DNA of 64,000 nucleotides. Source: an uncultured Roseivirga sp. (GTDB taxonomy: Bacteria; Bacteroidota; Bacteroidia; Cytophagales; Cyclobacteriaceae). Under the pieces are notes generated by a model that did no database searches, was not told the origin of the DNA, and was given only the letters and a program-made list of their open reading frames with translations. Numbering within the stretch: position 1 is the stretch's first letter; each line of letters opens with the position of its first letter. The stretch covers positions 158,137 to 222,136 of the forward strand of contig CANLOY010000007.1 of the NCBI GenBank assembly GCA_947493005.1, read 5' to 3'. A program made the position numbers and the translations under genes. Shown here piece after piece: positions 1 to 9,116 of this stretch.

Positions 1-144
1 GGTATCAAAGTATGGATCTTCAAAGGTGAAGTATTAGGTAAGAGAGATCTTTCTCCAAATGTAGGAGCCGGAAACAGCCAGATGGGTGGAGATAGAAGAG
101 GTTCTGGAGGAAGAAGACCTAACAGAAACAACAGAAAGAAGTAA
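1..144 (+). CDS. rpsC: 30S ribosomal protein S3, C-terminal end (partial)
   Basis: The first 48 codons of the window are open from base 1 and end at TAA. The encoded tail has the VWIFKGEVLG segment typical of the end of the S3 C-terminal domain, then a Gly/Arg/Asn-rich basic extension. S3 lies at the mRNA entry of the 30S subunit. Its place directly before rplP is the conserved S10 operon order. The 5' part is outside the window. Confidence 0.93.
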   Translation, partial: GIKVWIFKGEVLGKRDLSPNVGAGNSQMGGDRRGSGGRRPNRNNRKK

Positions 145-168
145 TCACCTTTTTAAATAACAGAGAAG

Positions 169-588
169 ATGTTACAGCCAAAAAGAACTAAGTACAGAAA
201 GATGCAAAAAGGCCGCGTTCGCGGAGTAGCACAAAGAGGCCATACTTTGTCTTTCGGTACGTTTGGTATTAAGTCCCTAGAGCCAGGTTGGATTACAAGT
301 CGCCAGATAGAGGCTGCTCGTATTGCAATGACCAGAGCTATGAAAAGGGAAGGTCAAGTTTGGATTAGAATTTTTCCGGACAAACCTATTACGAGTAAAC
401 CAGCTGAAGTAAGGATGGGTAAAGGTAAAGGAGCGCCAGATTACTGGGTAGCCATAGTTAAGCCTGGAACAATCTTATTCGAATCTTCAGGTGTTAATAT
501 AGAATTGGCCAAAGAGTCATTAAGGCTTGCGGCTCAGAAACTTCCTGTTTCTACAAAATTTGTTGTACGTAGAGATTACGTTGGATAG
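169..588 (+). CDS. rplP: 50S ribosomal protein L16
   Basis: Protein of 139 residues, the usual L16 length, beginning [11 protein letters not shown] and carrying the family segments [14 protein letters not shown] and [23 protein letters not shown]16 helps organise the A-site region of the large subunit. It follows rpsC by 24 bases and is 2 bases from rpmC, so it belongs to the same transcript. Confidence 0.97.
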   Translation: MLQPKRTKYRKMQKGRVRGVAQRGHTLSFGTFGIKSLEPGWITSRQIEAARIAMTRAMKREGQVWIRIFPDKPITSKPAEVRMGKGKGAPDYWVAIVKPGTILFESSGVNIELAKESLRLAAQKLPVSTKFVVRRDYVG

Positions 589-590
589 TT

Positions 591-785
591 ATGAAAAATT
601 CAGAAATCAAAGCTCTTTCAAGTGAAGAGCTACTTGAAAAAATTGCTGCAGAGACCGATAGTCTTCAGAAGTTGAATTTTGCACATGCGATTTCTCCTAT
701 TGAAAATCCAATGAAGATCAGACAGGCAAAAAAGCTGATCGCAAGATTGAAAACAGAATTAAGGGCTAAGGAACTTGCTAAATAG
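591..785 (+). CDS. rpmC: 50S ribosomal protein L29
   Basis: A 64-residue protein, the normal L29 size, with the N-terminal helix (IKALSSEELLEKI) and the conserved block NPMKIRQAKKLIARLKTEL. L29 sits near the peptide exit tunnel. It abuts rpsQ with no spacer, which indicates tight co-translation. Confidence 0.96.
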   Translation: MKNSEIKALSSEELLEKIAAETDSLQKLNFAHAISPIENPMKIRQAKKLIARLKTELRAKELAK

Positions 786-1049
786 ATGAGCATGGAGACT
801 AGAAATCTTAGAAAAGAAAGAATTGGGATTGTTACCAGCAACAAAATGGATAAAACCATAACTGTAGCTGTGGAAAGAAGAGAAAAGCACCCGATTTATG
901 GAAAGTTTGTTAAGAAAACTTCCAAATTTGCCGCTCATGACGAGAAAAATGATTGTGGTATCGGTGATACTGTAAAAATCATGGAGACTCGTCCGCTGAG
1001 TAAGAACAAGCGTTGGAGACTTATTGAGGTTATTGAAAGAGCTAAATAA
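786..1049 (+). CDS. rpsQ: 30S ribosomal protein S17
   Basis: Protein of 87 residues with the S17 OB-fold signatures [19 protein letters not shown] and [20 protein letters not shown]. Two in-frame ATGs occur (786 and 792). The first directly follows the rpmC stop and is chosen for that reason; the second is equally possible. S17 is a primary 16S rRNA binder in early 30S assembly. Confidence 0.96.
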   Translation: MSMETRNLRKERIGIVTSNKMDKTITVAVERREKHPIYGKFVKKTSKFAAHDEKNDCGIGDTVKIMETRPLSKNKRWRLIEVIERAK

Positions 1050-1051
1050 TT

Positions 1052-1420
1052 ATGATCAGGCAAGAATCAAGACTTAATGTAGCGGATAATAGTGGTGCTA
1101 AAGAGGTGCTTTGTATCCGTGTGCTAGGAGGTACTAAAAGAAAGTACGCTAGCGTGGGTGATATGATTGTAGTTTCTGTGAAATCAGCTCACTCTTCAAG
1201 TAGCCTTAAAAAGGGTACAGTATCCAAGGCGGTGGTAGTTAGAACAAAAAAAGAAGTAAGACGTAAAGACGGTTCTTACATCAGATTTGAGGATAACGCT
1301 GCTGTATTATTGAACCAGAATGACGAACCAAGAGGTACTCGTATGTTTGGTCCAGTTGCAAGAGAATTGCGTGAAAAGCAATTCATGAAGATTGTTTCAC
1401 TAGCTCCAGAAGTACTATAA
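1052..1420 (+). CDS. rplN: 50S ribosomal protein L14
   Basis: Exactly 122 residues, the canonical L14 length. It begins [18 protein letters not shown] and contains the hallmark [21 protein letters not shown] and the FGPVARELR end. L14 forms a bridge to the 30S subunit. It follows rpsQ after 2 bases and precedes rplX by 2 bases. Confidence 0.97.
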   Translation: MIRQESRLNVADNSGAKEVLCIRVLGGTKRKYASVGDMIVVSVKSAHSSSSLKKGTVSKAVVVRTKKEVRRKDGSYIRFEDNAAVLLNQNDEPRGTRMFGPVARELREKQFMKIVSLAPEVL

Positions 1421-1422
1421 TT

Positions 1423-1740
1423 ATGAGTAAGGCTAAAAAACTTCACGTCAGAAAGGGTGACAAAGTCAGAATCCTTTCTGGTAATTATAAAGGAAAAGAA
1501 GGCGAGGTATTAGAAGTTAACACGTCTAAATACACTGCACTTGTTGCAGGTTGGAATGTTGTTTCTAAACATGTGAAACCTTCTGCTACAAATCCTAACG
1601 GAGGTATTGAAAAGGCTGAAGCGCCAATTCATTTGTCAAACCTTATGGTGGTTGACCCAGCAACTGGGAAAGCTGCCAGAACAGGAAGACGCTTGAATGA
1701 CGATGGTAAGTTGGAGAGGTATTTTAAAACCAAGAATTAA
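1423..1740 (+). CDS. rplX: 50S ribosomal protein L24
   Basis: Protein of 105 residues with an N-terminal KOW motif (KGDKVRILSGNYKGKEGEVLEV), which binds 23S rRNA as one of the assembly initiators. The segment HVKPSATNPNGGIEKAEAPIHLSN is typical of bacterial L24. Its order after rplN and before rplE is standard. Confidence 0.97.
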   Translation: MSKAKKLHVRKGDKVRILSGNYKGKEGEVLEVNTSKYTALVAGWNVVSKHVKPSATNPNGGIEKAEAPIHLSNLMVVDPATGKAARTGRRLNDDGKLERYFKTKN

Positions 1741-1751
1741 GGTAGAGAAGA

Positions 1752-2315
1752 ATGTCTAGTCCTAGATTAAAAGATAAATACAGAGAGGAAATAATTCCTG
1801 CTCTTAAAGATAAGTTCCAGTACACTACTGTAATGCAAGTGCCTAAAATCACTAAAGTGGTTGTTAATAAAGGTATTGGTGCTGCAGTGGCCGATAAAAA
1901 GTTGGTTGATATTGGAGTTGAAGAGTTAACGACAATTACTGGTCAGAAAGCAGTTCCTACCGTTGCTAAGAATTCAATCTCTAACTTTAAACTTAGAGAA
2001 GGAATGCCTATTGGAGCAAGAGTGACATTGAGAGGCGATAGAATGTATGAATTCATTGATCGTTTATTGAATATTGCGCTTCCAAGAGTTAGAGATTTTA
2101 GAGGAGTAAAGGATAAAGGGTTTGACGGTCGAGGTAATTATACCTTGGGTGTTAAAGAGCAAATCATTTTCCCAGAGATTTCTATCGATAAGATAAACAA
2201 GATCTCTGGTATGGATATCACCTTTGTGACTACCGCAAATTCTGATGAAGAAAGTTATGAATTGTTGAAGGCGTTAGGTATGCCTTTCGCTGGAGGTAAA
2301 AAAAATAACGACTAG
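1752..2315 (+). CDS. rplE: 50S ribosomal protein L5
   Basis: Protein of 187 residues with the L5 blocks [39 protein letters not shown] and RDFRGV. L5 binds 5S rRNA in the central protuberance and contacts the P-site tRNA. It is 2 bases from rpsN. Confidence 0.97.
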   Translation: MSSPRLKDKYREEIIPALKDKFQYTTVMQVPKITKVVVNKGIGAAVADKKLVDIGVEELTTITGQKAVPTVAKNSISNFKLREGMPIGARVTLRGDRMYEFIDRLLNIALPRVRDFRGVKDKGFDGRGNYTLGVKEQIIFPEISIDKINKISGMDITFVTTANSDEESYELLKALGMPFAGGKKNND

Positions 2316-2317
2316 AA

Positions 2318-2587
2318 ATGGCTAGAGAATCAATAAAAGCTAGAGAAAGAAAAAGAGAAAGGCTTGTGGCAAAGTATGCTGCTAAAAGAGCTAAACTTAA
2401 GGCTGAAGGTGATTACATAGGTTTAGATAAATTACCTAGAAATGCTTCTCCTGTTAGATTACATAACAGATGTAAGCTAACAGGTCGTCCTAAAGGATAC
2501 ATGAGGAAATTCGGTATCTCAAGGGTGACTTTCAGAGAGATGGCTTCGGCTGGAAAAATACCTGGCGTTACTAAGGCAAGTTGGTAA
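2318..2587 (+). CDS. rpsN: 30S ribosomal protein S14 (zinc-free form)
   Basis: Protein of 89 residues, the longer S14 type, ending with the block [40 protein letters not shown]. Only one Cys is present, so the CxxC...CxxC zinc ribbon of the short 61-residue form is absent. S14 sits in the head of the 30S subunit. A 143-base gap to rpsH follows, unusual in this otherwise packed operon. Confidence 0.96.
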   Translation: MARESIKARERKRERLVAKYAAKRAKLKAEGDYIGLDKLPRNASPVRLHNRCKLTGRPKGYMRKFGISRVTFREMASAGKIPGVTKASW

Positions 2588-2620
2588 TCTATTTTTCTTT
2601 TAATAACTGAATTTATTTAA

Positions 2621-2628
2621 TACCTTTG
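2621..2628 (+). promoter_or_regulatory. Internal Bacteroidota -7 element before rpsH
   Basis: TACCTTTG is an exact match to the Bacteroidota -7 consensus TAnnTTTG. It lies in the only long gap of the spc operon, 102 bases before the rpsH ATG. The -33 region is T-rich but lacks a clear TTTG, so the promoter is likely but unproven. Confidence 0.5.
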
Positions 2629-2730
2629 CAGGCCGGTTTGGGCCGGAAGGTATTTAACTTTTATATAATATTCATTTCTGGGAGATATCGCCAGAGTGAG
2701 GCGCTCGAAGGAGGGCCAAAAACTAAAAAA
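2629..2730 (+). promoter_or_regulatory. Structured leader of rpsH
   Basis: The 102 bases between the internal -7 element and the rpsH start hold several possible pairings. GGCC at the 5' end can form a small hairpin with a second GGCC 6 bases on. CGCC and GGCG form another hairpin. The 3' GGCCAAAA just before the start codon can pair with UUUGGGCC near the 5' end, enclosing the leader. A role in ribosomal protein feedback is inference. Confidence 0.35.
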
Positions 2731-3126
2731 ATGACTGATCCAATAGCAGATTATTTAACTCGACTACGAAACGCCATCAGTGCGAATCATAGAATAGTCG
2801 AGGTTCCGGCTTCCAAGGTGAAGAAGGAAATCACAAAAGTATTGCACGATAAAGGGTTCATCAGAAACTTCAAATTCGAAGAAACTGGTCACCAAGGTAA
2901 CATTAAGATTGCCTTGAAGTACAACCCTTCTACTAAGCAACCAGCCATAGTTAAACTAGAAAGAATCAGTAAGCCTGGTTTGAGAAAGTATGCTGGTGCT
3001 AACGAATTACCAAGAGTATTGAATGGCTTGGGTATAGCAATTGTATCTACTTCAAAAGGTATTATGACCGATAAAGAAGCTAGAGCTCAGCATATAGGTG
3101 GAGAAATTTTGTGTCACGTTTATTAA
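2731..3126 (+). CDS. rpsH: 30S ribosomal protein S8
   Basis: Protein of 131 residues starting MTDPIADYLTRLRNA, the typical S8 N-terminus, with the C-terminal GIAIVSTSKGIMTDKEAR and GGEILCHVY. The frame stays open 35 codons upstream, but that stretch has no homology to S8 and includes the internal promoter, so ATG 2731 is chosen. S8 organises the central domain of 16S rRNA. In E. coli it is also the translational repressor of the spc operon; whether it acts so here is unknown. Confidence 0.96.
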   Translation: MTDPIADYLTRLRNAISANHRIVEVPASKVKKEITKVLHDKGFIRNFKFEETGHQGNIKIALKYNPSTKQPAIVKLERISKPGLRKYAGANELPRVLNGLGIAIVSTSKGIMTDKEARAQHIGGEILCHVY

Positions 3127-3138
3127 TATAAGAAAGCT

Positions 3139-3693
3139 ATGTCACGAATTGGTAATCAACCTATAAATTTGCCTGCGGGAGTAACCGTTGAAATTACTGC
3201 TGAAAATGTGGTAGTTGTAAAAGGTCCTAAAGGAGAGTTGAGTCAGGAAGTAAATCCTGATATCAAAGTATCGCAAGAAGAAGGTGTGCTTAAAGTAGAA
3301 AGACCTACTGAGCAAAAAAGACATAAGGCACTTCATGGTTTATATCGTTCACTAATCAATAATATGGTTGTGGGGGTAAATGAAGGCTTCAAAAAAGAAT
3401 TAGAACTTGTGGGTGTTGGTTATAAAGCATCTGTTTCTAACAATGTTTTAGAACTAAACCTTGGTTACTCTCACAATATCTATTTAGCTGTTCCCCAAGA
3501 GGTGAAGACAGAAGCTAAAATGGAGAAGGGAAAGAATCCTATTGTTACACTTACCAGTCATGATAAGGAATTGATTGGTCAGGTAGCTGCCAAAATTAGG
3601 TCGCTTAGAAAAGTGGAGCCTTATAAAGGTAAAGGAGTTAGATTCGTTGGGGAGCAAATTAGAAGAAAAGCTGGTAAAACTGCTGCTAAATAA
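3139..3693 (+). CDS. rplF: 50S ribosomal protein L6
   Basis: Protein of 184 residues beginning MSRIGNQPINLPAGV, with the duplicated L6 fold and the signature YKGKGVRFVGEQIRRKAGKTA at the C-terminus. L6 lies near the sarcin-ricin loop. It is 12 bases from rpsH and 6 from rplR. Confidence 0.97.
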   Translation: MSRIGNQPINLPAGVTVEITAENVVVVKGPKGELSQEVNPDIKVSQEEGVLKVERPTEQKRHKALHGLYRSLINNMVVGVNEGFKKELELVGVGYKASVSNNVLELNLGYSHNIYLAVPQEVKTEAKMEKGKNPIVTLTSHDKELIGQVAAKIRSLRKVEPYKGKGVRFVGEQIRRKAGKTAAK

Positions 3694-3699
3694 GGTATC

Positions 3700-4044
3700 A
3701 TGGCTGTTAGTAATAGTAGACTTAGAATAAAGAGAGGTATCAGAAGAAAGATATCTGGTACATCTGAAAGACCTAGAATTTCAGTTTTCAAGAGTAATGC
3801 AAAGATTTATGCTCAGATCATCGATGATGAGAAGGGACATACTTTGTTTTCAGCTTCTTCTGCCGAGTTAGGCGCTAAGGAGAATACAAACATTGAAAAA
3901 TCTAAGGAAGTAGGTAAGAAGTTGGCAGAGAAGGCTGTGGCTGGTGGTGTTACCGAAGTAGTATTTGATAGAAACGGCTACGTGTACCATGGCAAAGTGA
4001 AAGCTTTGGCAGAGGGAGCTAGAGAAGGTGGCCTTAAATTTTAA
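3700..4044 (+). CDS. rplR: 50S ribosomal protein L18
   Basis: Protein of 114 residues with the L18 segments [20 protein letters not shown] and [28 protein letters not shown]18 binds 5S rRNA together with L5. The final base of its stop codon is the first base of the rpsE start. Confidence 0.97.
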   Translation: MAVSNSRLRIKRGIRRKISGTSERPRISVFKSNAKIYAQIIDDEKGHTLFSASSAELGAKENTNIEKSKEVGKKLAEKAVAGGVTEVVFDRNGYVYHGKVKALAEGAREGGLKF

Positions 4045-4565
4045 TGACGATGACACAGAAAATAAATTTGATTAAGGCTAGTGACATCGACTTGAAGGAA
4101 AAAGTTGTTGCCATTAAAAGGGTTGCCAAAGTAGTAAAAGGTGGTAGAAGATTTAGCTTTTCTGCTATTGTAGTAGTAGGAAATGGTGACGGAGTTGTGG
4201 GTTACGGATTGGGAAAAGCCAATGAAGTAACAGACGCGATTACTAAAGGAATTGATGATGCTAAGAAGAACTTAGTGAAGGTGCCAGTATTTAAAGGTAC
4301 TGTTCCTCACGAAGTGCTTGGTAAGTATGGTGGAGGTTTGGTTTTAGTTAAGCCAGCTTCAGAAGGTACCGGAGTAATTGCTGGTGGTGCTATGCGTGCT
4401 GTGTTTGAAAGCGCAGGTATTCATAATGTACTGGCTAAGTCTAAAGGTTCTTCAAATCCACACAACGTGGTAAAAGCAACTTTTGATGCATTACTACAAA
4501 TGAGAGATCCTTACGCTGTAGCCCAGCAAAGAGGTGTTGAATTAAGCAAAGTTTTTAACGGTTAA
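4044..4565 (+). CDS. rpsE: 30S ribosomal protein S5
   Basis: Protein of 173 residues with the double-stranded RNA binding-like N-terminal domain ([32 protein letters not shown]) and the LGKANEV and [14 protein letters not shown] segments. S5 affects decoding fidelity. ATG 4044 overlaps the rplR stop by one base; a second ATG at 4050 is possible. Confidence 0.97.
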   Translation: MTMTQKINLIKASDIDLKEKVVAIKRVAKVVKGGRRFSFSAIVVVGNGDGVVGYGLGKANEVTDAITKGIDDAKKNLVKVPVFKGTVPHEVLGKYGGGLVLVKPASEGTGVIAGGAMRAVFESAGIHNVLAKSKGSSNPHNVVKATFDALLQMRDPYAVAQQRGVELSKVFNG

Positions 4566-4571
4566 TAGATC

Positions 4572-4751
4572 ATGGGAAAAGTTATCATTACTCAAGTAAA
4601 AAGTACCATCGATAGACCTCAAAGACAAAAGAGAACTATCCAGGCTTTAGGTCTTGGTAAAATCAATAGATCTGTAGAAGTTGAATTAACTCCTCAGATT
4701 GCTGGAATGGTTAATAAAGTAAATCACCTTGTATCTGTAAAGGAAGCATAA
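4572..4751 (+). CDS. rpmD: 50S ribosomal protein L30
   Basis: A short 59-residue gene between rpsE and rplO. It reads MGKVIITQVKSTIDRPQRQK and continues with TIQALGLGKINRSVE, the L30 signature. Length and order match L30 in all spc operons. The rplO start is 1 base beyond its stop. Confidence 0.95.
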   Translation: MGKVIITQVKSTIDRPQRQKRTIQALGLGKINRSVEVELTPQIAGMVNKVNHLVSVKEA

Positions 4752-4752
4752 G

Positions 4753-5199
4753 ATGAGACTGAACACATTAAAACCTGCAGAAGGTTCTACTAAAAATAGT
4801 AAGAGAATAGGAAGAGGCCAGGGATCTGGTAGAGGTGGTACTTCTACAAGAGGTCATAAAGGTGCCAAATCAAGATCTGGTTACTCTAGAAAAGCTGGAT
4901 TTGAAGGTGGACAAATGCCACTTCAGAGACGTGTTCCTAAGTTTGGTTTCACAAGTCCTAATAGAGTTGAGTACAAAGCGATCAATTTAGATACTTTGCA
5001 ACAACTTGCTGAGAAGACAGGCGAGACTACGATTACATCAGAAACTTTAATTGCTAATGGTTTAGCAGGAAAGAATGATCTAATCAAAATCCTAGGAAGA
5101 GGAGAGTTAACATCTAAAGTTGATGTATCGGCTCACAAATTTTCTGCAAGCGCAACAGCTGCAATTGAGAAAGTAGGAGGAACCGTTACAAACCTTTAA
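4753..5199 (+). CDS. rplO: 50S ribosomal protein L15
   Basis: Protein of 148 residues, MRLNTLKPAEGSTKNSKRIG, followed by the Gly/Arg-rich extension (GRGQGSGRGGTSTRGHKGAKSR) and GFEGGQMPLQRRVPKFGF, all diagnostic for L15. It is a late-assembly 23S rRNA binder. secY starts 4 bases after it. Confidence 0.97.
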   Translation: MRLNTLKPAEGSTKNSKRIGRGQGSGRGGTSTRGHKGAKSRSGYSRKAGFEGGQMPLQRRVPKFGFTSPNRVEYKAINLDTLQQLAEKTGETTITSETLIANGLAGKNDLIKILGRGELTSKVDVSAHKFSASATAAIEKVGGTVTNL

Positions 5200-5203
5200 T
5201 TCA

Positions 5204-6538
5204 ATGAAGAAATTCTTTACCACCATATCGAACATTTTTAAAATTGAGGAGCTTAGGAATAGAATTGTTGCGACCCTTGGATTCCTTATAATTTTTAGAC
5301 TAGGTTCTTTTGTTGTACTACCAGGTGTTGATCCTGCTCAGTTGACAGATACTGATGGTGGTATTCTAGGAATTCTTAATACACTATTAGGAGGCTCTTT
5401 TAGCAGGGCTTCCCTTTTTGGTTTAGGTATTATGCCATATATCTCTGCATCAATTGTAATTCAGTTGATGACAGTAGCTGTACCTAGTTTCCAGAAAATG
5501 CAGAAAGAGGGTGAGTCTGGACGTAAGAAGATTACACAGATAACAAGAGTATTAACTATTCTTGTGACACTCGCTCAGAGTTTCGGCTATATTAAAGTTA
5601 CAATCATACAAGCAGGGGCCGTATCTCCTAACGTGGATCCAACTTTATTCTTAATTTCTTCTATGGTACTTATCACTTCCGGAACCATGTTCTGCATGTG
5701 GTTAGGAGAGAAGATTACTGATAAAGGAATTGGAAATGGTATTTCGATGCTGATTATGATTGGTATCATTTCAAGCTTACCAGGAGCTGCTTGGTTCGAG
5801 TTTGTTGAGACAAACGGAATCGGTAGGGCACTATTCTCTGTAGTTGAGATTGTAGTATTGTTCTTTGTAGTAGTTGTAACAGTTGCACTTGTACAAGCGA
5901 CAAGAAGAATACCAGTACAATATGCAAAGCAGGTAGTAGGTGGAAAAGTATATGGCGGACAACGCCAGTTTATTCCTCTGAAGGTAAATGCTTCTGGTGT
6001 AATGCCAATTATTTTCGCTCAGGCCTTAATGATATTGCCTACACTTATAGGTCAGATATGGGCCGATGAGAGTGATGTAGCGCAGAGTATTATGGTTGCT
6101 TTTAGTAATCCGTACTCATGGCAATACAATGTTGTGTTTGGTGTGCTAATCATTGCATTTACATTCTTTTATACCGCTATTACAGTTAACCCATCAAGTA
6201 TGGCTGATGACTTGAAGCGGAATGGAGGATTTATTCCGGGAATTAAACCTGGAAAGCCAACGTCTGATTTTATTGGAGACGTAATGGATAAAATTACTTT
6301 ACCAGGATCTGTATTCTTGGCGATTATTGCAGTACTACCAACCTTTGCTTATAATGCAGGTGTAGGGCAGCAGTTCTCATATTTCTATGGAGGAACATCG
6401 CTATTGATTATGGTGGGTGTAATATTAGATACTTTGCAACAGATTGAAAGTTATCTACTCATGAGACATTATGAGGGGATGATGAAATCAGGCAAGATGA
6501 GAGGAAGATCTCAAGGTGGTGGTGTAGCCGTTGCGTAA
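5204..6538 (+). CDS. secY: Protein translocase subunit SecY
   Basis: Protein of 444 residues, the channel subunit of the SecYEG translocon in the inner membrane. Ten hydrophobic segments are visible. Family motifs include LGIMPYISASIVIQL (plug and TM2 region), EGESGRKKITQITR, QATRRIPVQYAK and the cytoplasmic loop NPSSMADDLKRNGGFIPGIKPGKPT. Its position between rplO and map is conserved. Confidence 0.97.
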   Translation: MKKFFTTISNIFKIEELRNRIVATLGFLIIFRLGSFVVLPGVDPAQLTDTDGGILGILNTLLGGSFSRASLFGLGIMPYISASIVIQLMTVAVPSFQKMQKEGESGRKKITQITRVLTILVTLAQSFGYIKVTIIQAGAVSPNVDPTLFLISSMVLITSGTMFCMWLGEKITDKGIGNGISMLIMIGIISSLPGAAWFEFVETNGIGRALFSVVEIVVLFFVVVVTVALVQATRRIPVQYAKQVVGGKVYGGQRQFIPLKVNASGVMPIIFAQALMILPTLIGQIWADESDVAQSIMVAFSNPYSWQYNVVFGVLIIAFTFFYTAITVNPSSMADDLKRNGGFIPGIKPGKPTSDFIGDVMDKITLPGSVFLAIIAVLPTFAYNAGVGQQFSYFYGGTSLLIMVGVILDTLQQIESYLLMRHYEGMMKSGKMRGRSQGGGVAVA

Positions 6539-6539
6539 G

Positions 6540-7313
6540 ATGATCTTTTATAAGACTGAAGAAGAAATTGAACTTATTCGTGAGAGTGCCCAAATTTTAG
6601 GGAAAGCCCATGGAGAAGTAGCCAAGCACGTAAAGCCTGGCATAAAAACAAAAGATCTCGATAAGATCGCTGAAGAATTTATCGCAGATCATGGAGCCAA
6701 AGCATCCTTTAAAGGATACAATGGATTTCCAGCAACGCTTTGTATTTCTGTGAACGAAGTAGTAGTTCATGGTTTTCCAGGCGAATATGAATTGAAAGAC
6801 GGTGATATAATCTCTATAGATTGTGGAGTCTTCTACAAAGGTTTTCATAGCGACTCCGCTTATACATACCCAGTAGGAGAAATTCCCCCAGAGAAATTAT
6901 CACTTCTTAAAGCAACGAAAGAGTCGTTGTATAAAGGTATTGAAGAGGCCCGGTTTGGCAATCGAATTGGAGATGTAGCTTTCGCCATCCAGAAGTATGT
7001 GGAAGATAGAGGCTATACTGTAGTTAGAGAGTTGGTTGGTCATGGATTAGGTAGAAACCTACATGAAGGACCAGAAGTGCCGAATTACGGAAAACGTGGC
7101 CGAGGTCCTAAATTGAACGAAGGTTTGGTAATTGCTATTGAGCCTATGGTTAATCTGGGAGTTCGCAATATTGTTCAGGAAAGTGATGGATGGACTATTA
7201 GAACGAGAGATCGTGAACCATCAGCACATTATGAGCATACTGTGGCCATTTTTAAGGATAGAACTGAAGTGTTAACAACACATAAATACATAGAAGAAGT
7301 AGTAAACTTTTAA
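6540..7313 (+). CDS. map: Type I methionine aminopeptidase
   Basis: Removes the initiator Met from nascent proteins. Of its 257 residues, the pita-bread fold motifs are clear: [18 protein letters not shown] (metal-binding Asp residues), [18 protein letters not shown] (His ligand and substrate His), AIEPMV and EHTVAI (Glu ligands). A TTG at 6531 would overlap the secY stop. ATG 6540, 1 base after that stop, gives the standard N-terminus [15 protein letters not shown]. Confidence 0.95.
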   Translation: MIFYKTEEEIELIRESAQILGKAHGEVAKHVKPGIKTKDLDKIAEEFIADHGAKASFKGYNGFPATLCISVNEVVVHGFPGEYELKDGDIISIDCGVFYKGFHSDSAYTYPVGEIPPEKLSLLKATKESLYKGIEEARFGNRIGDVAFAIQKYVEDRGYTVVRELVGHGLGRNLHEGPEVPNYGKRGRGPKLNEGLVIAIEPMVNLGVRNIVQESDGWTIRTRDREPSAHYEHTVAIFKDRTEVLTTHKYIEEVVNF

Positions 7314-7314
7314 T

Positions 7315-7533
7315 ATGGCTAAACAAGGATCGATAGAACAAGACGGAACAATTGTAGAGGCTTTGCCTAATGCAACCTTCCGTGTTGAATTAGAAAACGG
7401 ACACGTTGTGTTGGCGCATATCTCTGGGAAAATGAGAATGCACTACATTAAAATATTACCGGGTGACAAGGTAAAACTTGAAATGTCGCCTTACGATTTG
7501 ACAAAAGGAAGAATTACTTACAGGTATAAATAA
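7315..7533 (+). CDS. infA: Translation initiation factor IF-1
   Basis: Exactly 72 residues, the usual IF-1 size: [20 protein letters not shown], then [20 protein letters not shown] and a [20 protein letters not shown] end. It is a single OB-fold that occupies the 30S A site during initiation. It lies 1 base after map and 6 before rpmJ. Confidence 0.97.
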   Translation: MAKQGSIEQDGTIVEALPNATFRVELENGHVVLAHISGKMRMHYIKILPGDKVKLEMSPYDLTKGRITYRYK

Positions 7534-7539
7534 ATAACG

Positions 7540-7656
7540 ATGAAAGTAAAGGCATCTATCAAAAAGCGTAGTGCTGATTGTAAGATAATCCGTAGAAACG
7601 GAAAATTGTACGTGATTAACAAGAAGAATCCTAGATTCAAACAAAGACAAGGATAA
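7540..7656 (+). CDS. rpmJ: 50S ribosomal protein L36 (zinc-free form)
   Basis: A 38-residue gene between infA and rpsM. It starts [20 protein letters not shown] and ends NPRFKQRQG. Only one Cys remains and the family His is Phe, so the zinc-binding C-C-C-H set is lost, as in other Bacteroidota L36. Translated directly from the sequence. Confidence 0.95.
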   Translation: MKVKASIKKRSADCKIIRRNGKLYVINKKNPRFKQRQG

Positions 7657-7658
7657 TT

Positions 7659-8036
7659 ATGGCAAGGATTTCAGGAGTAGATATTCCAGATCACAAGAGA
7701 GCCGAAATTGGTTTAACATACATTTTCGGTATTGGTCGTAGCTCTGCTAACTATATTTTAGGCAAAGCTGGTATTGATATCAATACTAAAATCGGTGACT
7801 TGGACGATGATCAGCAGAAAGCGATCAGAACCATCATTAGTGAAGAGTTTAAGATCGAGGGTGTTCTTAAATCTGAAGTTCAATTGAATATCAAGCGATT
7901 GATGGACATTGGATGTTACAGAGGGTTGAGACATAGAAGAGGGTTACCTGTTCGTGGTCAACATACCAAGAATAACTCTAGAACCAGAAAAGGTAAGAGA
8001 AAGACAGTAGCTAACAAGAAAAAGGCAACTAAGTAA
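7659..8036 (+). CDS. rpsM: 30S ribosomal protein S13
   Basis: Protein of 125 residues, [21 protein letters not shown], with the helix-two-turn-helix and the C-terminal block [29 protein letters not shown]13 contacts the P-site tRNA and the 50S subunit. It opens the alpha operon set, 2 bases after rpmJ. Confidence 0.97.
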   Translation: MARISGVDIPDHKRAEIGLTYIFGIGRSSANYILGKAGIDINTKIGDLDDDQQKAIRTIISEEFKIEGVLKSEVQLNIKRLMDIGCYRGLRHRRGLPVRGQHTKNNSRTRKGKRKTVANKKKATK

Positions 8037-8069
8037 TTGATAGGTTAATGCCTAAAAAAATATTCTAAG

Positions 8070-8462
8070 ATGGCTGAGAAAAGAAAAGATAAAGCTAGAA
8101 AGAGAGTAGTAAAGGTTGATGCACTTGGACAGGCGCATATTAAAGCGTCTTTTAACAATATCATCATCTCTTTGACCAACCAACAAGGTCAGGTGATCTC
8201 TTGGGCTTCGGCAGGAAAAATGGGCTTTAAAGGCTCAAAGAAAAATACACCATATGCTGCTCAACAAGCAGCTCAGGATTGTGCTCAAAAGGCTTACGAT
8301 CTGGGTTTAAGAAAAGTAGAAGTCTTTGTAAAGGGACCTGGAGCAGGTAGAGAATCTGCTATCAGAACTATCCAGAATACTGGTATTGAAGTGACTGTTA
8401 TTCGTGACGTAACTCCACTACCACACAACGGGTGTCGTCCTCCAAAAAGAAGAAGAGTTTAA
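8070..8462 (+). CDS. rpsK: 30S ribosomal protein S11
   Basis: Protein of 130 residues with [45 protein letters not shown] and the invariant end [14 protein letters not shown]11 forms part of the 30S platform. It is separated from rpsM by 33 bases without obvious structure. Confidence 0.97.
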   Translation: MAEKRKDKARKRVVKVDALGQAHIKASFNNIIISLTNQQGQVISWASAGKMGFKGSKKNTPYAAQQAAQDCAQKAYDLGLRKVEVFVKGPGAGRESAIRTIQNTGIEVTVIRDVTPLPHNGCRPPKRRRV

Positions 8463-8480
8463 TTAAGAAATTAAGTAGTA

Positions 8481-9086
8481 ATGGCAAGATATAGAGGTCC
8501 AAAGGCTAAAATTGCAAGGAGATTTAATGATCCTATTTTTGGTCACAGCAAAGCATTACAAAAGAAAGCTTACCCTCCCGGCCAACATGGCAGAGGTAGA
8601 AGAAGAAAGCAATCTGAATATGCTATCCAGTTAATGGAGAAGCAGAAAGCGAAATACACTTATGGTGTATTAGAAAAGCAGTTTGCAAACTTGTTTGACA
8701 AAGCTTCAAGAAGATCAGGTATTACAGGTGAGATCTTACTTCAGTTATTGGAGACAAGATTAGACAACGTGGTATACAGATTAGGAATTGCTCCAACGAG
8801 AAGAGGAGCAAGACAACTGGTTTCGCACAAGCACATAACAGTGAATGGCGAAGTGTTGAACATTCCTTCTTACCATGTATTGCCAACAGACGTAATTGGT
8901 GTTAGAGAGAAGTCTAAATCTCTTGAGATTATTACAGATAGCCTAGGAGGTAATTCCGCACAGAAGTACCCATGGTTAGAATGGAATAATGCAGATATGA
9001 CTGGTAGAGTTGTTAATGTTCCTTCAAGGGAAGATATTCCTGAGAACATTAAAGAGCAGCTAATAGTCGAGCTTTATTCTAAATAA
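8481..9086 (+). CDS. rpsD: 30S ribosomal protein S4
   Basis: Protein of 201 residues, [20 protein letters not shown], containing the S4 RNA-binding domain ([34 protein letters not shown]). S4 is the primary initiator of 30S assembly and in E. coli also represses the alpha operon. It lies between rpsK and rpoA, as expected. Confidence 0.97.
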   Translation: MARYRGPKAKIARRFNDPIFGHSKALQKKAYPPGQHGRGRRRKQSEYAIQLMEKQKAKYTYGVLEKQFANLFDKASRRSGITGEILLQLLETRLDNVVYRLGIAPTRRGARQLVSHKHITVNGEVLNIPSYHVLPTDVIGVREKSKSLEIITDSLGGNSAQKYPWLEWNNADMTGRVVNVPSREDIPENIKEQLIVELYSK

Positions 9087-9116
9087 TACATTTAAGAACC
9101 TTTAAATTTTAGATAT

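Noticed and set aside
2626..2730. 35-residue upstream extension of S8
   Set aside because: It is not S8-like and covers the internal promoter and structured leader.
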